Assembly: GCF_001687585.2 (NCBI RefSeq)
Contig: NZ_CP016537.2
Location: 468,001 to 532,000, forward strand
Direction of reading: 5' to 3'
Origin: Planococcus halocryophilus
GTDB lineage: Bacteria > Bacillota > Bacilli > Bacillales_A > Planococcaceae
Length of the DNA stretch: 64,000 bases
Positions 1 to 8,801 of this stretch are shown here, piece after piece. Position numbers and translations under genes: made by a program. Positions within the stretch are counted from its first letter, which is position 1, and every line of letters starts with the position of its first letter. The notes below the pieces were generated by a model that worked only from the letters and a program-made list of their open reading frames with translations, did no database searches and was not told the DNA's origin.

Positions 1-1
1 C

Positions 2-355
2 TGGAGTTGGGGAGAAGATCATCAATTAACTTTCCCGCATCCATTAGCGGGGGCGTCTCCAATTTTTGCTGAGTTTCTAAATCCGGATCCTGTGCCAATC
101 GGAGGTTCGAATATCACTGTTCAAGCAGCGGCATCAACACCGGATGGCGATGTCGACCACGGTGCATCTTGGCGGTTTGTTGCAGACCTTGCTGATTTGT
201 CGAGTGCATATCACATCGTAGGACCGGGATTAAGCGGTCACATGAAATCGGATTACTTCCATAACCAAGTAGACGATTGGGCACAAGGGGATTTTCATGA
301 AACAGAGATCGAAGAAGAAGTTAAAGGTTCGACATTAATATTAAATGCCGAATAA
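2..355 (+). CDS. Penicillin acylase family protein, C-terminal part (5' truncated by window)
   Basis: The open frame enters from the window edge and encodes about 117 residues to a TAA. It carries the C-terminal hallmarks of penicillin/cephalosporin acylases: a W-G-E-D-H-x-x-x-F-x-H-P-L segment at the start, the G-A-S-W-R-F-V-A-D-L strand and the G-P-G-x-S-G loop followed by a D-x-W-x-x-G segment. Family members are Ntn hydrolases that cleave amide bonds after self-processing into alpha and beta chains. Only the end of the beta chain is visible, so the catalytic Ser, signal peptide and substrate class cannot be judged. Family assignment is firm, substrate unknown. Confidence 0.85.
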   Translation, partial: WSWGEDHQLTFPHPLAGASPIFAEFLNPDPVPIGGSNITVQAAASTPDGDVDHGASWRFVADLADLSSAYHIVGPGLSGHMKSDYFHNQVDDWAQGDFHETEIEEEVKGSTLILNAE

Positions 356-391
356 GTTATACTGGTGAAAAATGGATGTGAGGAATAATCA

Positions 392-745
392 ATGACAAGA
401 ATACTAGCTGTAGGACTTGGCGGCATGATCGGTGCACTTTTACGTTCTGGAATATACATGGTAGCTGCCGATGGTCTGGGGCTTTGGCTTGTTAATGTGA
501 TCGGCAGTTTTTTAATCGGCGTGGCAGCTATTCGCTTGTCTCAACAATCAGCTGAACTGCGATTGTTGATTTCGACTGGTCTGCTGGGCTCTTTTACCAC
601 ATTTTCAGCATTCTCATCGGGATGGTTTTATTACCTTGAATCTTCTATTTGGCTAGGCATAGCATTTGCTATGAGCATGACGATTGCATGCGTTGCGGCA
701 GCTGGAGCTGGATTATGGGTCGGTAGAAAAGAGGTGTCACCGTGA
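392..745 (+). CDS. crcB: Fluoride efflux channel subunit CrcB/Fluc (first of a pair)
   Basis: 117-residue, four-helix membrane protein with the Fluc signatures: G-G-x-x-G-A-x-x-R near residue 10-18, a V-N-x-x-G-S-F motif near 34-40 and the G-x-x-G-S-F-T-T-F-S-x-F block near 63-74. Fluc proteins are dual-topology dimers that export fluoride passively. Many Firmicutes encode two paralogues side by side that form a heterodimer, as seen here. The stop codon overlaps the next start by 4 bp (GTGA), implying translational coupling. No crcB-motif riboswitch is recognisable in the short upstream gap. Confidence 0.93.
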   Translation: MTRILAVGLGGMIGALLRSGIYMVAADGLGLWLVNVIGSFLIGVAAIRLSQQSAELRLLISTGLLGSFTTFSAFSSGWFYYLESSIWLGIAFAMSMTIACVAAAGAGLWVGRKEVSP

Positions 746-1074
746 TTAGTGTCGCAATCGGTGGATTTTTAGGAGCGATTACACGTTATTTATTTTATTT
801 GTTAATCGAAAGCCGTGTTTGGCAACCCAAAGTTGCGACTTGGCTTGTTAATAGTCTGGGTTCATTTGTTTTAGGTTTATTAATTGGTGAGGGAAGCTTA
901 TCGGTTTTCTGGATGACTGGATTTTTAGGCGCTTTTACAACATTTTCAACGATGGCTTTAGATGTTGTGAAAGATATTGAAGACGGCAAATGGCTGGCAG
1001 CTGGGTTCTATATTATGGCCACTTTAACTTCGGGAATTGCGTTATTCAGCTTAGGTTATATGTTAATACAATAA
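742..1074 (+). CDS. crcB: Fluoride efflux channel subunit CrcB/Fluc (second of a pair)
   Basis: 110-residue protein starting at GTG inside the end of the first crcB. It shows G-x-x-G-A-x-x-R near the N-terminus, V-N-S-L-G-S-F, and the pore block G-F-L-G-A-F-T-T-F-S-T. Four membrane segments are apparent. Together with the upstream paralogue it should form a heterodimeric fluoride channel in the cytoplasmic membrane. The 4 bp overlap favours equal synthesis of both subunits. Confidence 0.93.
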   Translation: MISVAIGGFLGAITRYLFYLLIESRVWQPKVATWLVNSLGSFVLGLLIGEGSLSVFWMTGFLGAFTTFSTMALDVVKDIEDGKWLAAGFYIMATLTSGIALFSLGYMLIQ

Positions 1075-1131
1075 AAATCCCATTGTAACTAATGAGGGGC
1101 TAGGCAGATACTTCTCAATTTTCGATATTTT

Positions 1132-1196
1132 TAATAAAGCGGAAGGCGGCGACAGAAGCCGTGCCCGTGGAACGCGTCCGCCTGAAGCGAAATGGA
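1132..1196. repeat. GC-rich Bacillales-type intergenic repeat (short form)
   Basis: The stretch is much richer in G and C than its surroundings and contains GCGGAAGGCGG near its start and CCGCCTGAAGCG near its end, which can pair through GGCGG/CCGCC. It resembles short repetitive units scattered between genes in Bacillales. Two frames happen to stay open through it, but no start with a ribosome binding site serves them. The rest of the gap between crcB and uspA holds only the terminator. Confidence 0.5.
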
Positions 1197-1223
1197 AATA
1201 TGGATATTTCTTCAATAACTTAG

Positions 1224-1258
1224 AAAGAGCCCTTCGCGAAAATCGCGAAGGGCTCTTT
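1224..1258. terminator. Bidirectional intrinsic terminator after crcB and uspA
   Basis: Perfect 16 bp inverted repeat (arms 1224-1239 and 1243-1258, AAAGAGCCCTTCGCGA) with a 3 nt AAA loop and A/T runs on both sides. It sits between the convergent crcB pair and uspA. Confidence 0.9.
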
Positions 1259-1264
1259 TATAGG

Positions 1265-1684
1265 TTATTTAACGATAATAACAGGTGATTGAACGCGTTT
1301 AGCTACTTTATGGCTAACGCTGCCAAGTACCATTTCTTGAAGTGAGTTTAATCCGCGGCTACCGATTAGCACAACGTCATAGCCAACTTCATTCGCATGC
1401 TTGACGATAGTGGGTCCTGGAATGCCGTGAAGCGTTTTGGTTTCAAAATTAATATCGGCAGAACGAAAAATTTCTTCGAGTGGCACTAAATGCTTGCGAC
1501 GTTCCAAATGAACTTCGTCACTGCTTTGGCCATGAAGAATCTCAGTACGAGCTTTTTCATAATCAATCACATAAAGCAAAGTGATGAATGCTTGTGGATT
1601 GGCTTTAGCCATTCTTACTGCTTCGTGAGCAGCGCGTTTTGAATGATCCGAGCCATCTGCTGCAACTAAAATTTTCTCATACAT
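1265..1684 (-). CDS. Universal stress protein UspA family
   Basis: 139 residues. N-terminal Y-E-K-I-L-V-A-A-D-G-S-D is the usual first strand and nucleotide-binding loop; the C-terminal G-S-R-G-L-N-S-L-Q-E-M-V-L-G-S-V-S matches the ATP-binding G-2x-G-9x-G-S type motif, so this member probably binds ATP. It starts 12 bp after the stop of the SulP transporter gene with an AGGAGG-like site, so the two form an operon. Such SulP-Usp pairs are common in Firmicutes. The precise stress role is unknown. Confidence 0.92.
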   Translation of the reverse strand: MYEKILVAADGSDHSKRAAHEAVRMAKANPQAFITLLYVIDYEKARTEILHGQSSDEVHLERRKHLVPLEEIFRSADINFETKTLHGIPGPTIVKHANEVGYDVVLIGSRGLNSLQEMVLGSVSHKVAKRVQSPVIIVK

Positions 1685-1696
1685 AGAGCATCCTCC

Positions 1697-3163
1697 TTAT
1701 GATGTACCTTTACCAGCATTGCTATAGGTTGCTAACTTATCGACAAGTTTTTGGCTTGAAGAGTTCAACCCAACAATTGTGACACTTTGTCCTTGCGCTT
1801 GTAGTTTGTTCATAACTCGGTCGATGGCACCAACACCTGAGTCGTCCCAAACGGTAGCATCTGTAAAGTCTAAAACAACTTCTTTCGAAACTTCTAAGTT
1901 GTCGAATTCAGAGACAAAGTCTTGAGAAGAAGCGAAGAACAATTGTCCGTGTATCGTATATCTATTCGACACATTGCTTTCCAATCCTTCTTTGCGCACT
2001 TCCACTTTGGAAATTTTAGCAGCAAACAACATTGCGCTTAAAATAACACCGGCGAATACGCCTTTCGATAAATCATGTGTATAAACGACAACAACAACCG
2101 TTAACAACATAACGATTGCATCAGCTTTTGGAGCCGTCGCTAAATACTTGAACGAACCCCAGTCAAAAGTACCGATACAAACCATTACCATGATACCGGC
2201 TAGAACTGGCATCGGAATTTGAATAACCCAGTTGCCCAAAACAATAATTAAGAACATTAGGAAAACACCTGCAACAAAACTCGATAATCGTCCACGACCG
2301 CCTGAACGAACGTTAATGCCTGATTGTCCGATCATCGCGCAACCTGCCATTCCGCCGAAAAAGCCCGTAATGATGTTCGCGATACCTTGTCCGCGTGCTT
2401 CTTGGTTTTTATCCGATCCTGTTTCTGTTGCATCATCAATAATCGATGCTGTTAATAAAGACTCTAGTAAACCAATCACAGACAACGCTAATGCAGTCGG
2501 GAAAATGATTTGCAAGGTTTCCAAGTTAAACGGTACGCTGGGAATGAAGAAGCTCGGCAAAGTTTGCGAAATCGTACCGAGGCTACCGACGTTTTGCATA
2601 TCGATGCCCGTGTAGATGACAACACCTGTCAATACGAGGATAGCAATCAGTGGAGCCGGAATAGCTGTGAAGAAACGAGGCAAAATATAAACAATCGCCA
2701 ATGTCACGCCGACAAAAACATAAGTAATCGTGTTGATGCCGAAAATGAACGGCACTTGCGCCATAAAGATTAAAATGGCTAATGAGTTTACGAAACCAAT
2801 CATAACCGCTCTGGGGATAAATTTCATAAAACGAGCAACCTTTAAAAGGCCGAAAATCAATTGCAGCACACCAGTCAATACAGTAGCTGCCAATAAATAA
2901 TCCAGTCCATGATCGCGGACCAATAATACCATCGCAAGCGCCATAGCACCTGTGGCTGCAGAAATCATACCCGGTCGACCGCCGACAAAGGCGATAATAA
3001 CGGAGATGGAAAACGATGCGTACAAGCCGACCATTGGGTCAACGCCAGCAATGATGGAGAAAGCAATCGCTTCCGGTATAAGAGCAAGTGCGACAACAAT
3101 TCCGGCTAAAATGTCTCCGCGAATGTTACCGAACCATTGCTCTTTGTAAGATAAAGTATTCAA
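1697..3163 (-). CDS. SulP family anion transporter with C-terminal STAS domain
   Basis: 488 residues from a TTG start chosen because AGAAGGAAG lies about 9 nt before it; the frame is open for 35 further codons upstream without a better site. The protein begins near Y-K-E-Q-W-F-G-N, has roughly 10-14 hydrophobic segments, and ends with a soluble STAS domain of about 100 residues ([15 protein letters not shown]). SulP proteins move sulfate, bicarbonate or other anions in symport with Na+ or H+. The bicarbonate or sulfate choice cannot be decided here. Cotranscribed with uspA. Confidence 0.9.
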   Translation of the reverse strand: MNTLSYKEQWFGNIRGDILAGIVVALALIPEAIAFSIIAGVDPMVGLYASFSISVIIAFVGGRPGMISAATGAMALAMVLLVRDHGLDYLLAATVLTGVLQLIFGLLKVARFMKFIPRAVMIGFVNSLAILIFMAQVPFIFGINTITYVFVGVTLAIVYILPRFFTAIPAPLIAILVLTGVVIYTGIDMQNVGSLGTISQTLPSFFIPSVPFNLETLQIIFPTALALSVIGLLESLLTASIIDDATETGSDKNQEARGQGIANIITGFFGGMAGCAMIGQSGINVRSGGRGRLSSFVAGVFLMFLIIVLGNWVIQIPMPVLAGIMVMVCIGTFDWGSFKYLATAPKADAIVMLLTVVVVVYTHDLSKGVFAGVILSAMLFAAKISKVEVRKEGLESNVSNRYTIHGQLFFASSQDFVSEFDNLEVSKEVVLDFTDATVWDDSGVGAIDRVMNKLQAQGQSVTIVGLNSSSQKLVDKLATYSNAGKGTS

Positions 3164-3333
3164 AAATTCCCACTTCCTTCTATTGTAATTTGTATTGATA
3201 CCATATCCCATAAACTGTTGTTCAACTAATCGAAAATATCTAGAAAGTATAATTCCTGGTTCTTTCAATTATAGGCTATAAAACTGTATCACCTTTTTTT
3301 TTAGATGTAAATACAATTCATTCAAACGGAGGT

Positions 3334-3362
3334 TTGACTGTAGAGGTTTGAGCGAATATACT
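3334..3362 (+). promoter_or_regulatory. Sigma-A promoter of cadC-cadA
   Basis: TTGACT at 3334-3339 and TATACT at 3357-3362 are separated by 17 bp, close to the vegetative consensus. The expected start lies just before the palindromic operator and 40 bp ahead of cadC. Confidence 0.8.
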
Positions 3363-3373
3363 GAAGAGAACAA

Positions 3374-3393
3374 TCAAACTCTTATTTGAATGA
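3374..3393 (+). promoter_or_regulatory. CadC-type metal-responsive operator
   Basis: The site reads TCAAACTCTTATTTGAATGA, an imperfect palindrome closely resembling known CadC/ArsR-family operators (TCAAATA..TATTTGA). It covers about +5 to +25 relative to the predicted transcription start, so bound repressor would block early elongation. Release by Cd, Zn or Pb is inferred from the family. Confidence 0.75.
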
Positions 3394-3405
3394 AAGAGGT
3401 GCCAT

Positions 3406-3762
3406 ATGAAAGAGTTGTGTGAAGTAACAAAAGTCCATCCGGAAGTTGTCGAGCGTGTACAACAAAATATGACCGACCTAGGGGACGTAGCAAATCTATT
3501 TAAAGCATTGGCAGACGAAACAAGATTAAGCATTGCATATGCCTTAACAATAGAAGAAGAAATGTGTGTGTGTGACATTGCGGCGGTTATTGGCTCTTCA
3601 ACAGCAACTGCATCTCATCATTTGCGGTATTTGAGAGAGCGGGCATTGGCGAAGTCTGAACGAAAAGGAAAGCAAATCTATTATTCCTTATCGGATAACC
3701 ATGTACGTCAATTGGTGAAAATCGCTCACGAACATACGAAAGAAGGTGTAGAAATTGGTTAA
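3406..3762 (+). CDS. cadC: ArsR/SmtB family metal-sensing repressor CadC
   Basis: 118-residue winged-helix repressor. It has the CadC metal box with Cys54 and Cys56 (E-M-C-V-C-D-I), an additional N-terminal Cys5, and the recognition helix A-T-A-S-H-H-L-R-Y-L. CadC proteins dissociate from DNA when Cd, Pb, Bi or Zn binds these thiols. The gene overlaps cadA by 8 bp and has a matching operator in its own promoter, so autoregulation is expected. The upstream N-terminal arm is shorter than in Staphylococcus CadC. Confidence 0.92.
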   Translation: MKELCEVTKVHPEVVERVQQNMTDLGDVANLFKALADETRLSIAYALTIEEEMCVCDIAAVIGSSTATASHHLRYLRERALAKSERKGKQIYYSLSDNHVRQLVKIAHEHTKEGVEIG

Positions 3763-5824
3763 AACATATCGCTTAGAAAATTTGTCTTGCACAAGTTGTG
3801 CAGCTAAATTCGAAAAAAATATTCGAGGATTACCGGATATCAAAAACGTGGATTTGAACTTTGGAGCTTCCAAATTAACAATTGACGGAGATGTACCAAT
3901 TGAAGCACTTGAAAAAGCAGGGGCATTCGATCATATCCGGGTTTATCCAGAAAAAGAAAAAATTAAAGTCGTTCCGTTTTATCAGCGGAGACAAACAATG
4001 GAAACAGCTTTTTCACTATTATTACTAATCGCCGGAATCATTGTTTCGTTTCAAACGAGCGAAACAAATCCTTTTGCCATCGCGTTATTTGCGGGATCCA
4101 TGGCAATCGGTGGTTATCATATGTTCTGGACAGGCTTAAGAAACTTAAGTGAGTTCCAGTTTGATATGAAAACATTAATGACCATCGCTATTATAGGTGC
4201 GGTCATTATTGGTGAATGGCGAGAAGGCGCAGTTGTTGTCTTCCTTTTTGCTGTCAGTGAAGCATTAGAATCATTTTCAATGAACAAAGCGCGTCAATCA
4301 ATTCGCAGTTTGATGGACTTGGCTCCGGCACGAGCGTTAATCCAACGTGCTGATGAATTGATCGAGTTGGATACAGAAGAAATTCGCATCGGTGACATTT
4401 TAATCGTTAAACCGGGACAGAAAATCGCGATGGACGGAACAGTTCTACGCGGAGAGTCAGCTGTTAACCAAGCGGCAATCACAGGAGAGTCGATTCCTGC
4501 AGTTAAAACTGTAGGGGATGAAGTATTTGCCGGCACCATGAACGAAGAAGGTGCGTTAGAAGTTACTGTCACGAAGCGTGTGGAAGATACGACAATCGCC
4601 AAAATTATTCATTTGGTAGAAGAAGCACAAGCTGAAAAAGCGCCAACTCAGAAGTTCATTGACCAATTTGCCAAATACTATACACCGGCCATTATTGTTA
4701 TTGCCTTTTTAGTAGCCATCGTACCGGGCTTTGTAACGGGCAACTGGGAACTGTGGGTTTATCAAGGTTTGGCAGTGCTCGTTGTAGGCTGTCCATGTGC
4801 TTTAGTTGTATCAACACCAGTAGCAATTGTCACGGCAATTGGTAATGCTGCACGACAAGGCGTACTGATTAAAGGTGGTATTCATTTAGAAGAAACGGGA
4901 CAGATTAAAGCTGTCGCTTTTGATAAAACCGGAACTTTAACAAAAGGCTATCCAGAAGTAACAGACGTAATTGCACAAGATGCTATTACAGAAGAAGAGT
5001 TATTAAAACTAGCGGCATCGGTAGAAACCATGTCTCAGCATCCTTTAGCAAAAGCTATTTCTAAAAAAGCAGCAAGCACCTATCCTTCCGAAAACTTTAA
5101 TTCGGTTACAGGAAAAGGAGCATATGCCACAGTTAACGAAGAAAGCATTTACGTCGGCAGTTTAAGTTGGGCAGAAGAAAAGGGCTTACGCATTCCTGAA
5201 AAAGCGCGTAAACTTCAAGAGAGTGGGAAATCTGTCACTGCGGTCTTTTCAGAAAAAGTTCTGCTAGGCATTATCGCAATAGCCGATGCTATTCGCGTAG
5301 AAAGTCCATCCATTATTAAGCAGTTAAAAGCGATGGGCATCGATCATACTATCATGCTTACAGGAGATCACCCGGCAACGGCAACTGCCATTGCTTCGGA
5401 AATCGGTATGACAGATGTTCGTGCTGGACTCATGCCAGAAGACAAATTAGCTGCGATAAAAGAGCTCCAAAAACAATATGGCCGAGTTGCTATGGTTGGA
5501 GATGGCATTAATGACGCACCCGCTTTAGCTGCTTCAAGTATTGGTATTGCAATGGGTGGAGCAGGAACAGATGCGGCGCTCGAAACAGCAGATATTGCAC
5601 TAATGGCTGATGATTTGGAAAAACTTCCTTATACGATTCGACTCAGCAGAAAGACATTGCGTATAATAAAAGAAAACATCGTCTTTGCGTTAGGGCTCAA
5701 GGTAATGGCATTGTTATTAATTATTCCTGGTTGGTTAACTTTATGGATCGCGATTTTTGCGGATATGGGTGCCACGCTATTGGTAATATTAAATGCGTTA
5801 CGTCTTGTGAAAGTTCAGAAGTGA
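3755..5824 (+). CDS. cadA: Cd/Zn/Pb-exporting P1B-type ATPase CadA
   Basis: 689 residues from a TTG start inside the end of cadC with AGAAGG upstream. One N-terminal heavy-metal domain (Cys12-x-x-Cys15), C-P-C at 346-348 in the transport helix, phosphorylation motif D-K-T-G-T at 390-394, and a hinge G-D-G-I-N-D-A-P near the C-terminus. These define P1B ATPases; the cadC partner points to Cd/Zn/Pb export rather than copper. It is located in the cytoplasmic membrane. Two apparent ATG-less starts in this operon fit the genome's frequent use of TTG. Confidence 0.93.
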   Translation: MVKTYRLENLSCTSCAAKFEKNIRGLPDIKNVDLNFGASKLTIDGDVPIEALEKAGAFDHIRVYPEKEKIKVVPFYQRRQTMETAFSLLLLIAGIIVSFQTSETNPFAIALFAGSMAIGGYHMFWTGLRNLSEFQFDMKTLMTIAIIGAVIIGEWREGAVVVFLFAVSEALESFSMNKARQSIRSLMDLAPARALIQRADELIELDTEEIRIGDILIVKPGQKIAMDGTVLRGESAVNQAAITGESIPAVKTVGDEVFAGTMNEEGALEVTVTKRVEDTTIAKIIHLVEEAQAEKAPTQKFIDQFAKYYTPAIIVIAFLVAIVPGFVTGNWELWVYQGLAVLVVGCPCALVVSTPVAIVTAIGNAARQGVLIKGGIHLEETGQIKAVAFDKTGTLTKGYPEVTDVIAQDAITEEELLKLAASVETMSQHPLAKAISKKAASTYPSENFNSVTGKGAYATVNEESIYVGSLSWAEEKGLRIPEKARKLQESGKSVTAVFSEKVLLGIIAIADAIRVESPSIIKQLKAMGIDHTIMLTGDHPATATAIASEIGMTDVRAGLMPEDKLAAIKELQKQYGRVAMVGDGINDAPALAASSIGIAMGGAGTDAALETADIALMADDLEKLPYTIRLSRKTLRIIKENIVFALGLKVMALLLIIPGWLTLWIAIFADMGATLLVILNALRLVKVQK

Positions 5825-5845
5825 GGTACGTTTGGAGGTTTTGTA

Positions 5846-6964
5846 TTGAGATTAACAGAGTGGACAATGGAAGAGCAGGAACAGCTAATTCATTTTATGA
5901 CAACAAATTCTTGGCCTTTTCATGGTCATGAACATCCAGTCCGGGCTTTAATTGAAAAAACAATTGAAGAAGGCGGTTATAAATCGGACCAAGTTACAAC
6001 GTTTTGGATTGAAAACGAAGACAAAAAACAAGTAGGTTTAGTACAAATATTTGATCTGCAAGACGACATTCCATTGTTTGATCTGAGAATTGCTGATCCT
6101 TACCGAAACAAAGGTTATGGTCCTAAAGCTTTGAAAATGGTAGCAGATTATGTTTTTTCGCTACCAGAAAAGAAAATTAGGCTAGAAGGCAATACGCGCC
6201 ACGATAATTTTGCGATGCGTAAAGCGTTTGAACGAACTGGCTTTGTTAAAGAAGCTCATCTACGGCAAGCTTGGTTTTCGCCGCGAGAAAATCGGTATTA
6301 CGATGCGGTAATTTATGGCATGACACGTGAAGACTGGCAGGCAGGGATTACAACACCCGTTCTTTGGGATGACGCTGTAATTGAAACGAAAGCACCACCA
6401 TTCAATCCAATCTTACTCGATTTTCCTGAAGAATTTGAGTCAGAGCGATTGCTGATTCGTGCACCTAGAAGAGAGGATGCAAAGGCTAATTATGAGGCAG
6501 TCATGCATTCGCTAGAGTCATTTCGACCGTGGTTACAATTTGCGCAGCAAAAGCCGGAGCTTGCAAAAATAGAGGCAACATTAATTGAAGCGGAAGCAAA
6601 CTTTAAATTACGTAAAGATTTGCGTCTACACTTTTTCTTGAAAGAAACCGGACAGTTTATTGGCTCTACAGGACTTCATCGCATTGATTGGGAAGTGCGC
6701 AAGTTTGAAATTGGCTATTGGGTAGACAGCCGCTATGAAGGCAAAGGATTTGTCTCGGAAGCCGTCGACCGGATCACCCGTTTTGCTTTTGAGGAGCTAG
6801 GTGCAAACCGTGTAGAAATTCGTTGTGACCCGGACAATGTTCGCAGTCGTGCAGTAGCGAACCGACTCCATTTCGAATTGGAAGGCATTTTGCGCAACGA
6901 TACAATTTCTCGTGTTGGAGGCAAACTACGCGATACATGTGTTTATGCCAAAATCCGAGAATAA
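5846..6964 (+). CDS. Tandem GNAT acetyltransferase (two GNAT domains fused)
   Basis: 372 residues from TTG with TGGAGG 8 nt upstream, only 21 bp after cadA. Residues about 1-165 form one GNAT domain (acetyl-CoA loop R-N-K-G-Y-G-P-K-A), and about 190-372 a RimJ/RimL-like GNAT (R-Y-E-G-K-G-F-V-S-E-A, followed by N-V-R-S-R-A-V-A-N-R-L). RimJ/L-type domains acetylate protein N-termini or small amines; the substrates of this fusion are unknown. It could be translated from the cad message, though that may be accidental proximity. Confidence 0.85.
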   Translation: MRLTEWTMEEQEQLIHFMTTNSWPFHGHEHPVRALIEKTIEEGGYKSDQVTTFWIENEDKKQVGLVQIFDLQDDIPLFDLRIADPYRNKGYGPKALKMVADYVFSLPEKKIRLEGNTRHDNFAMRKAFERTGFVKEAHLRQAWFSPRENRYYDAVIYGMTREDWQAGITTPVLWDDAVIETKAPPFNPILLDFPEEFESERLLIRAPRREDAKANYEAVMHSLESFRPWLQFAQQKPELAKIEATLIEAEANFKLRKDLRLHFFLKETGQFIGSTGLHRIDWEVRKFEIGYWVDSRYEGKGFVSEAVDRITRFAFEELGANRVEIRCDPDNVRSRAVANRLHFELEGILRNDTISRVGGKLRDTCVYAKIRE

Positions 6965-7043
6965 TAGCGTTTTACAAAAGCAGGAATGGAAATTGCGTAA
7001 TTCCCATTCCTGCTTTTGCTTATGGACTGATCAACTATAGAAA

Positions 7044-7092
7044 AAAGGGTTGTCCCGAAAGTCATTTATCACGACTTTCGGGACAACCCTTT
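7044..7092. terminator. Strong bidirectional terminator
   Basis: A perfect 20 bp inverted repeat (arms 7044-7063 and 7073-7092, AAAGGGTTGTCCCGAAAGTC) with a 9 nt loop, between the double GNAT gene and the small minus-strand membrane gene. Confidence 0.9.
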
Positions 7093-7112
7093 ATGTGTAA
7101 ATCACGCTATGG

Positions 7113-7268
7113 TTATAAACCTTTACGACCGGTAACCAAATTGATAACTAGAATGATTGCAGCAATAATTAATAGAATGTGTATTAGACCGCCTGCTACG
7201 TCCATTAAGAATCCGATAAGCCATACTACAATAACAACTGCAAGAATAATCCAAAGAATACGTGCCAT
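7113..7268 (-). CDS. Lmo0937-family small membrane protein (DUF5670 type)
   Basis: A 51-residue gene on the minus strand. It starts M-A-R-I-L-W-I-I-L-A, contains V-V-W-L-I-G-F-L-M-D-V-A-G-G-L-I-H-I-L-L-I-I-A and ends in T-G-R-K-G-L. This pattern (two short helices around a G-G-L-I-H turn, basic tail) is typical of the Lmo0937 family of small membrane proteins in Firmicutes. A GAAAGGTTGGG segment precedes the ATG. The terminator at 7044-7092 follows it. Role unknown; relatives are often envelope-stress associated. Confidence 0.85.
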   Translation of the reverse strand: MARILWIILAVVIVVWLIGFLMDVAGGLIHILLIIAAIILVINLVTGRKGL

Positions 7269-7443
7269 GTTTTTCACCCAACCTTTCTGTAATAACTATT
7301 TTGATTATAGTAATACTTACCCCGGTGATAATTAGCTTAAACCTTTCTGAAAAAACGAATTGTTTTAAGCTAAACTCAGTCCAGTTGTTTCAATGATGGC
7401 GGTATAGTAAACTGAACATAGCTAAGTGAGGGAGGAAAGAATT

Positions 7444-7866
7444 TTGCCTACTCCAAGTATGGAAGACCATATTGAAATCATATATTCTTTAATTGAGCAA
7501 AAAGGCTATGCGCGAGTATCAGATATCGCGGAGGCCTTATCCGTATTGCCATCTTCTGTTACTAAGATGGTGCAGAAGCTAGATAAAGACGGATACTTGA
7601 TATACGAACGCTACAGAGGTCTCGTGTTGACGCCGAAAGGCCAAAAGCTAGGTAAACGGCTATTAGAACGACATGGCTTACTGGAGCAGTTTCTACAATT
7701 AATCGGCGTGGATGAAGAACGGATTTATGAAGATGTTGAAGGTATCGAACATCATTTGAGCTGGAATTCAATCGATCGGATTGCTGATTTGGTCCAACTA
7801 CTGGAAGAAAGCCCGGATTTTACGGAAAAACTTAAACAGATGAAAACAGCAGGAAAAGAAAGCTAA
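7444..7866 (+). CDS. mntR: Manganese-responsive transcriptional regulator MntR
   Basis: 140 residues from TTG (GGGAGG 8 nt upstream), giving the start M-P-T-P-S-M-E-D-H seen in MntR. All Mn ligands known from Bacillus MntR are in register: Asp8, Glu11, His77, Glu99, Glu102 and His103. The N-terminal winged helix contains [10 protein letters not shown]. MntR is a DtxR-family dimer that represses Mn uptake genes when Mn is plentiful. No Mn transporter gene is adjacent. Confidence 0.95.
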   Translation: MPTPSMEDHIEIIYSLIEQKGYARVSDIAEALSVLPSSVTKMVQKLDKDGYLIYERYRGLVLTPKGQKLGKRLLERHGLLEQFLQLIGVDEERIYEDVEGIEHHLSWNSIDRIADLVQLLEESPDFTEKLKQMKTAGKES

Positions 7867-7887
7867 AGAAAATAGGAGGAACTAATT

Positions 7888-8748
7888 ATGGCTTTACACC
7901 CAGGGTTAAAAGCAGTATTGCAAGTGAAAGATCGTACGACGTCACAATGGATTTTGTCAGATGGTTCAGGCGATGAAGTAATGATGAACGCATCAGAAAT
8001 CGAAGAAGGGCAAGAAATCGGAGAAGAAATTGAAGTATTCCTTTACCGCAATCGCCAAGGAGGCGTTTCGGCAACACCGATGATTCCGCATATTTTGCCA
8101 AGTGAGTATGGCTGGGCGAAAGTCTTGAAAGTATCACAGCGTGAAGGCGCAGTAGTCGATATCGGCACAACACGCGAAGTTTATTTGTTACCAGCGGATC
8201 TTCCACAAATTTTAGAGTTATGGCCAAAACAAGGCGATCATATCTTTATGACGCTTCGCACAGATCGCCACGGCGATTTATATGGACGTTTAGCTACAGA
8301 AGAAAAAGTATTGGAATTGATGGAACCAGCACCAGAAACTCTTTTCAATCAAAACGTACAAGCACGTGCATATCGTTTATTGCCTGTTGGGACGTTTATG
8401 CTGTCAGTACCAGAAATGCACCGAATCTTTATCCACGAAACAGAACGTAAAGAAGAGCCACGTTTAGGTGAAGAAAAAATAGTACGTATTATCGATGTAA
8501 AAGATGATGGTACATTGAACGGTTCTTTACTTCCTAGAAAGCAAGAACGCTTATTAGATGATGCCGAAGAAATTATGCGTTATTTAGAACAGTCAGGTGG
8601 AAAAATGCCGTTTACGGATAAATCTTCACCAGACGAAATCCAAGAAATTTTCGGTATGAGTAAGGCTGCTTTTAAACGAGCACTCGGTAAATTGTACAAA
8701 AACCGTCAGATCATCCAAGAAGAGGGATGGACAATGTCGACGAAGTAA
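7888..8748 (+). CDS. cvfB: S1-domain RNA-binding protein CvfB (YitL)
   Basis: 286 residues with three S1-like OB folds (about 5-65, 70-135, 150-215) and a C-terminal winged helix (F-G-M-S-K-A-A-F-K-R-A-L-G-K-L-Y). The architecture matches CvfB, first described as a virulence regulator in Staphylococcus and present as YitL in Bacillus. It probably binds RNA and affects post-transcriptional control. A clean AGGAGG lies 5 nt upstream of the ATG; the gap from mntR is 21 bp, so they may share a transcript. Confidence 0.92.
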   Translation: MALHPGLKAVLQVKDRTTSQWILSDGSGDEVMMNASEIEEGQEIGEEIEVFLYRNRQGGVSATPMIPHILPSEYGWAKVLKVSQREGAVVDIGTTREVYLLPADLPQILELWPKQGDHIFMTLRTDRHGDLYGRLATEEKVLELMEPAPETLFNQNVQARAYRLLPVGTFMLSVPEMHRIFIHETERKEEPRLGEEKIVRIIDVKDDGTLNGSLLPRKQERLLDDAEEIMRYLEQSGGKMPFTDKSSPDEIQEIFGMSKAAFKRALGKLYKNRQIIQEEGWTMSTK

Positions 8749-8801
8749 AGGAACCTTTTCAAGTTAATTTCGTATTAATTTGAAGAAAGGGGCAAGTTAA
8801 A

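Noticed and set aside
355..391. Fluoride riboswitch before crcB
   Set aside because: The gap is only 36 bp and lacks the conserved GGNGAUGG and CUGAUG elements.
1100..1263. Hidden peptide in the crcB-uspA gap
   Set aside because: Two frames stay open through the GC-rich repeat, but there is no start with a ribosome binding site, and one frame runs through the terminator.
6937..7335. 132-codon plus-strand ORF
   Set aside because: It covers a strong terminator and is antisense to the small Lmo0937-type gene, which has a recognisable protein sequence.
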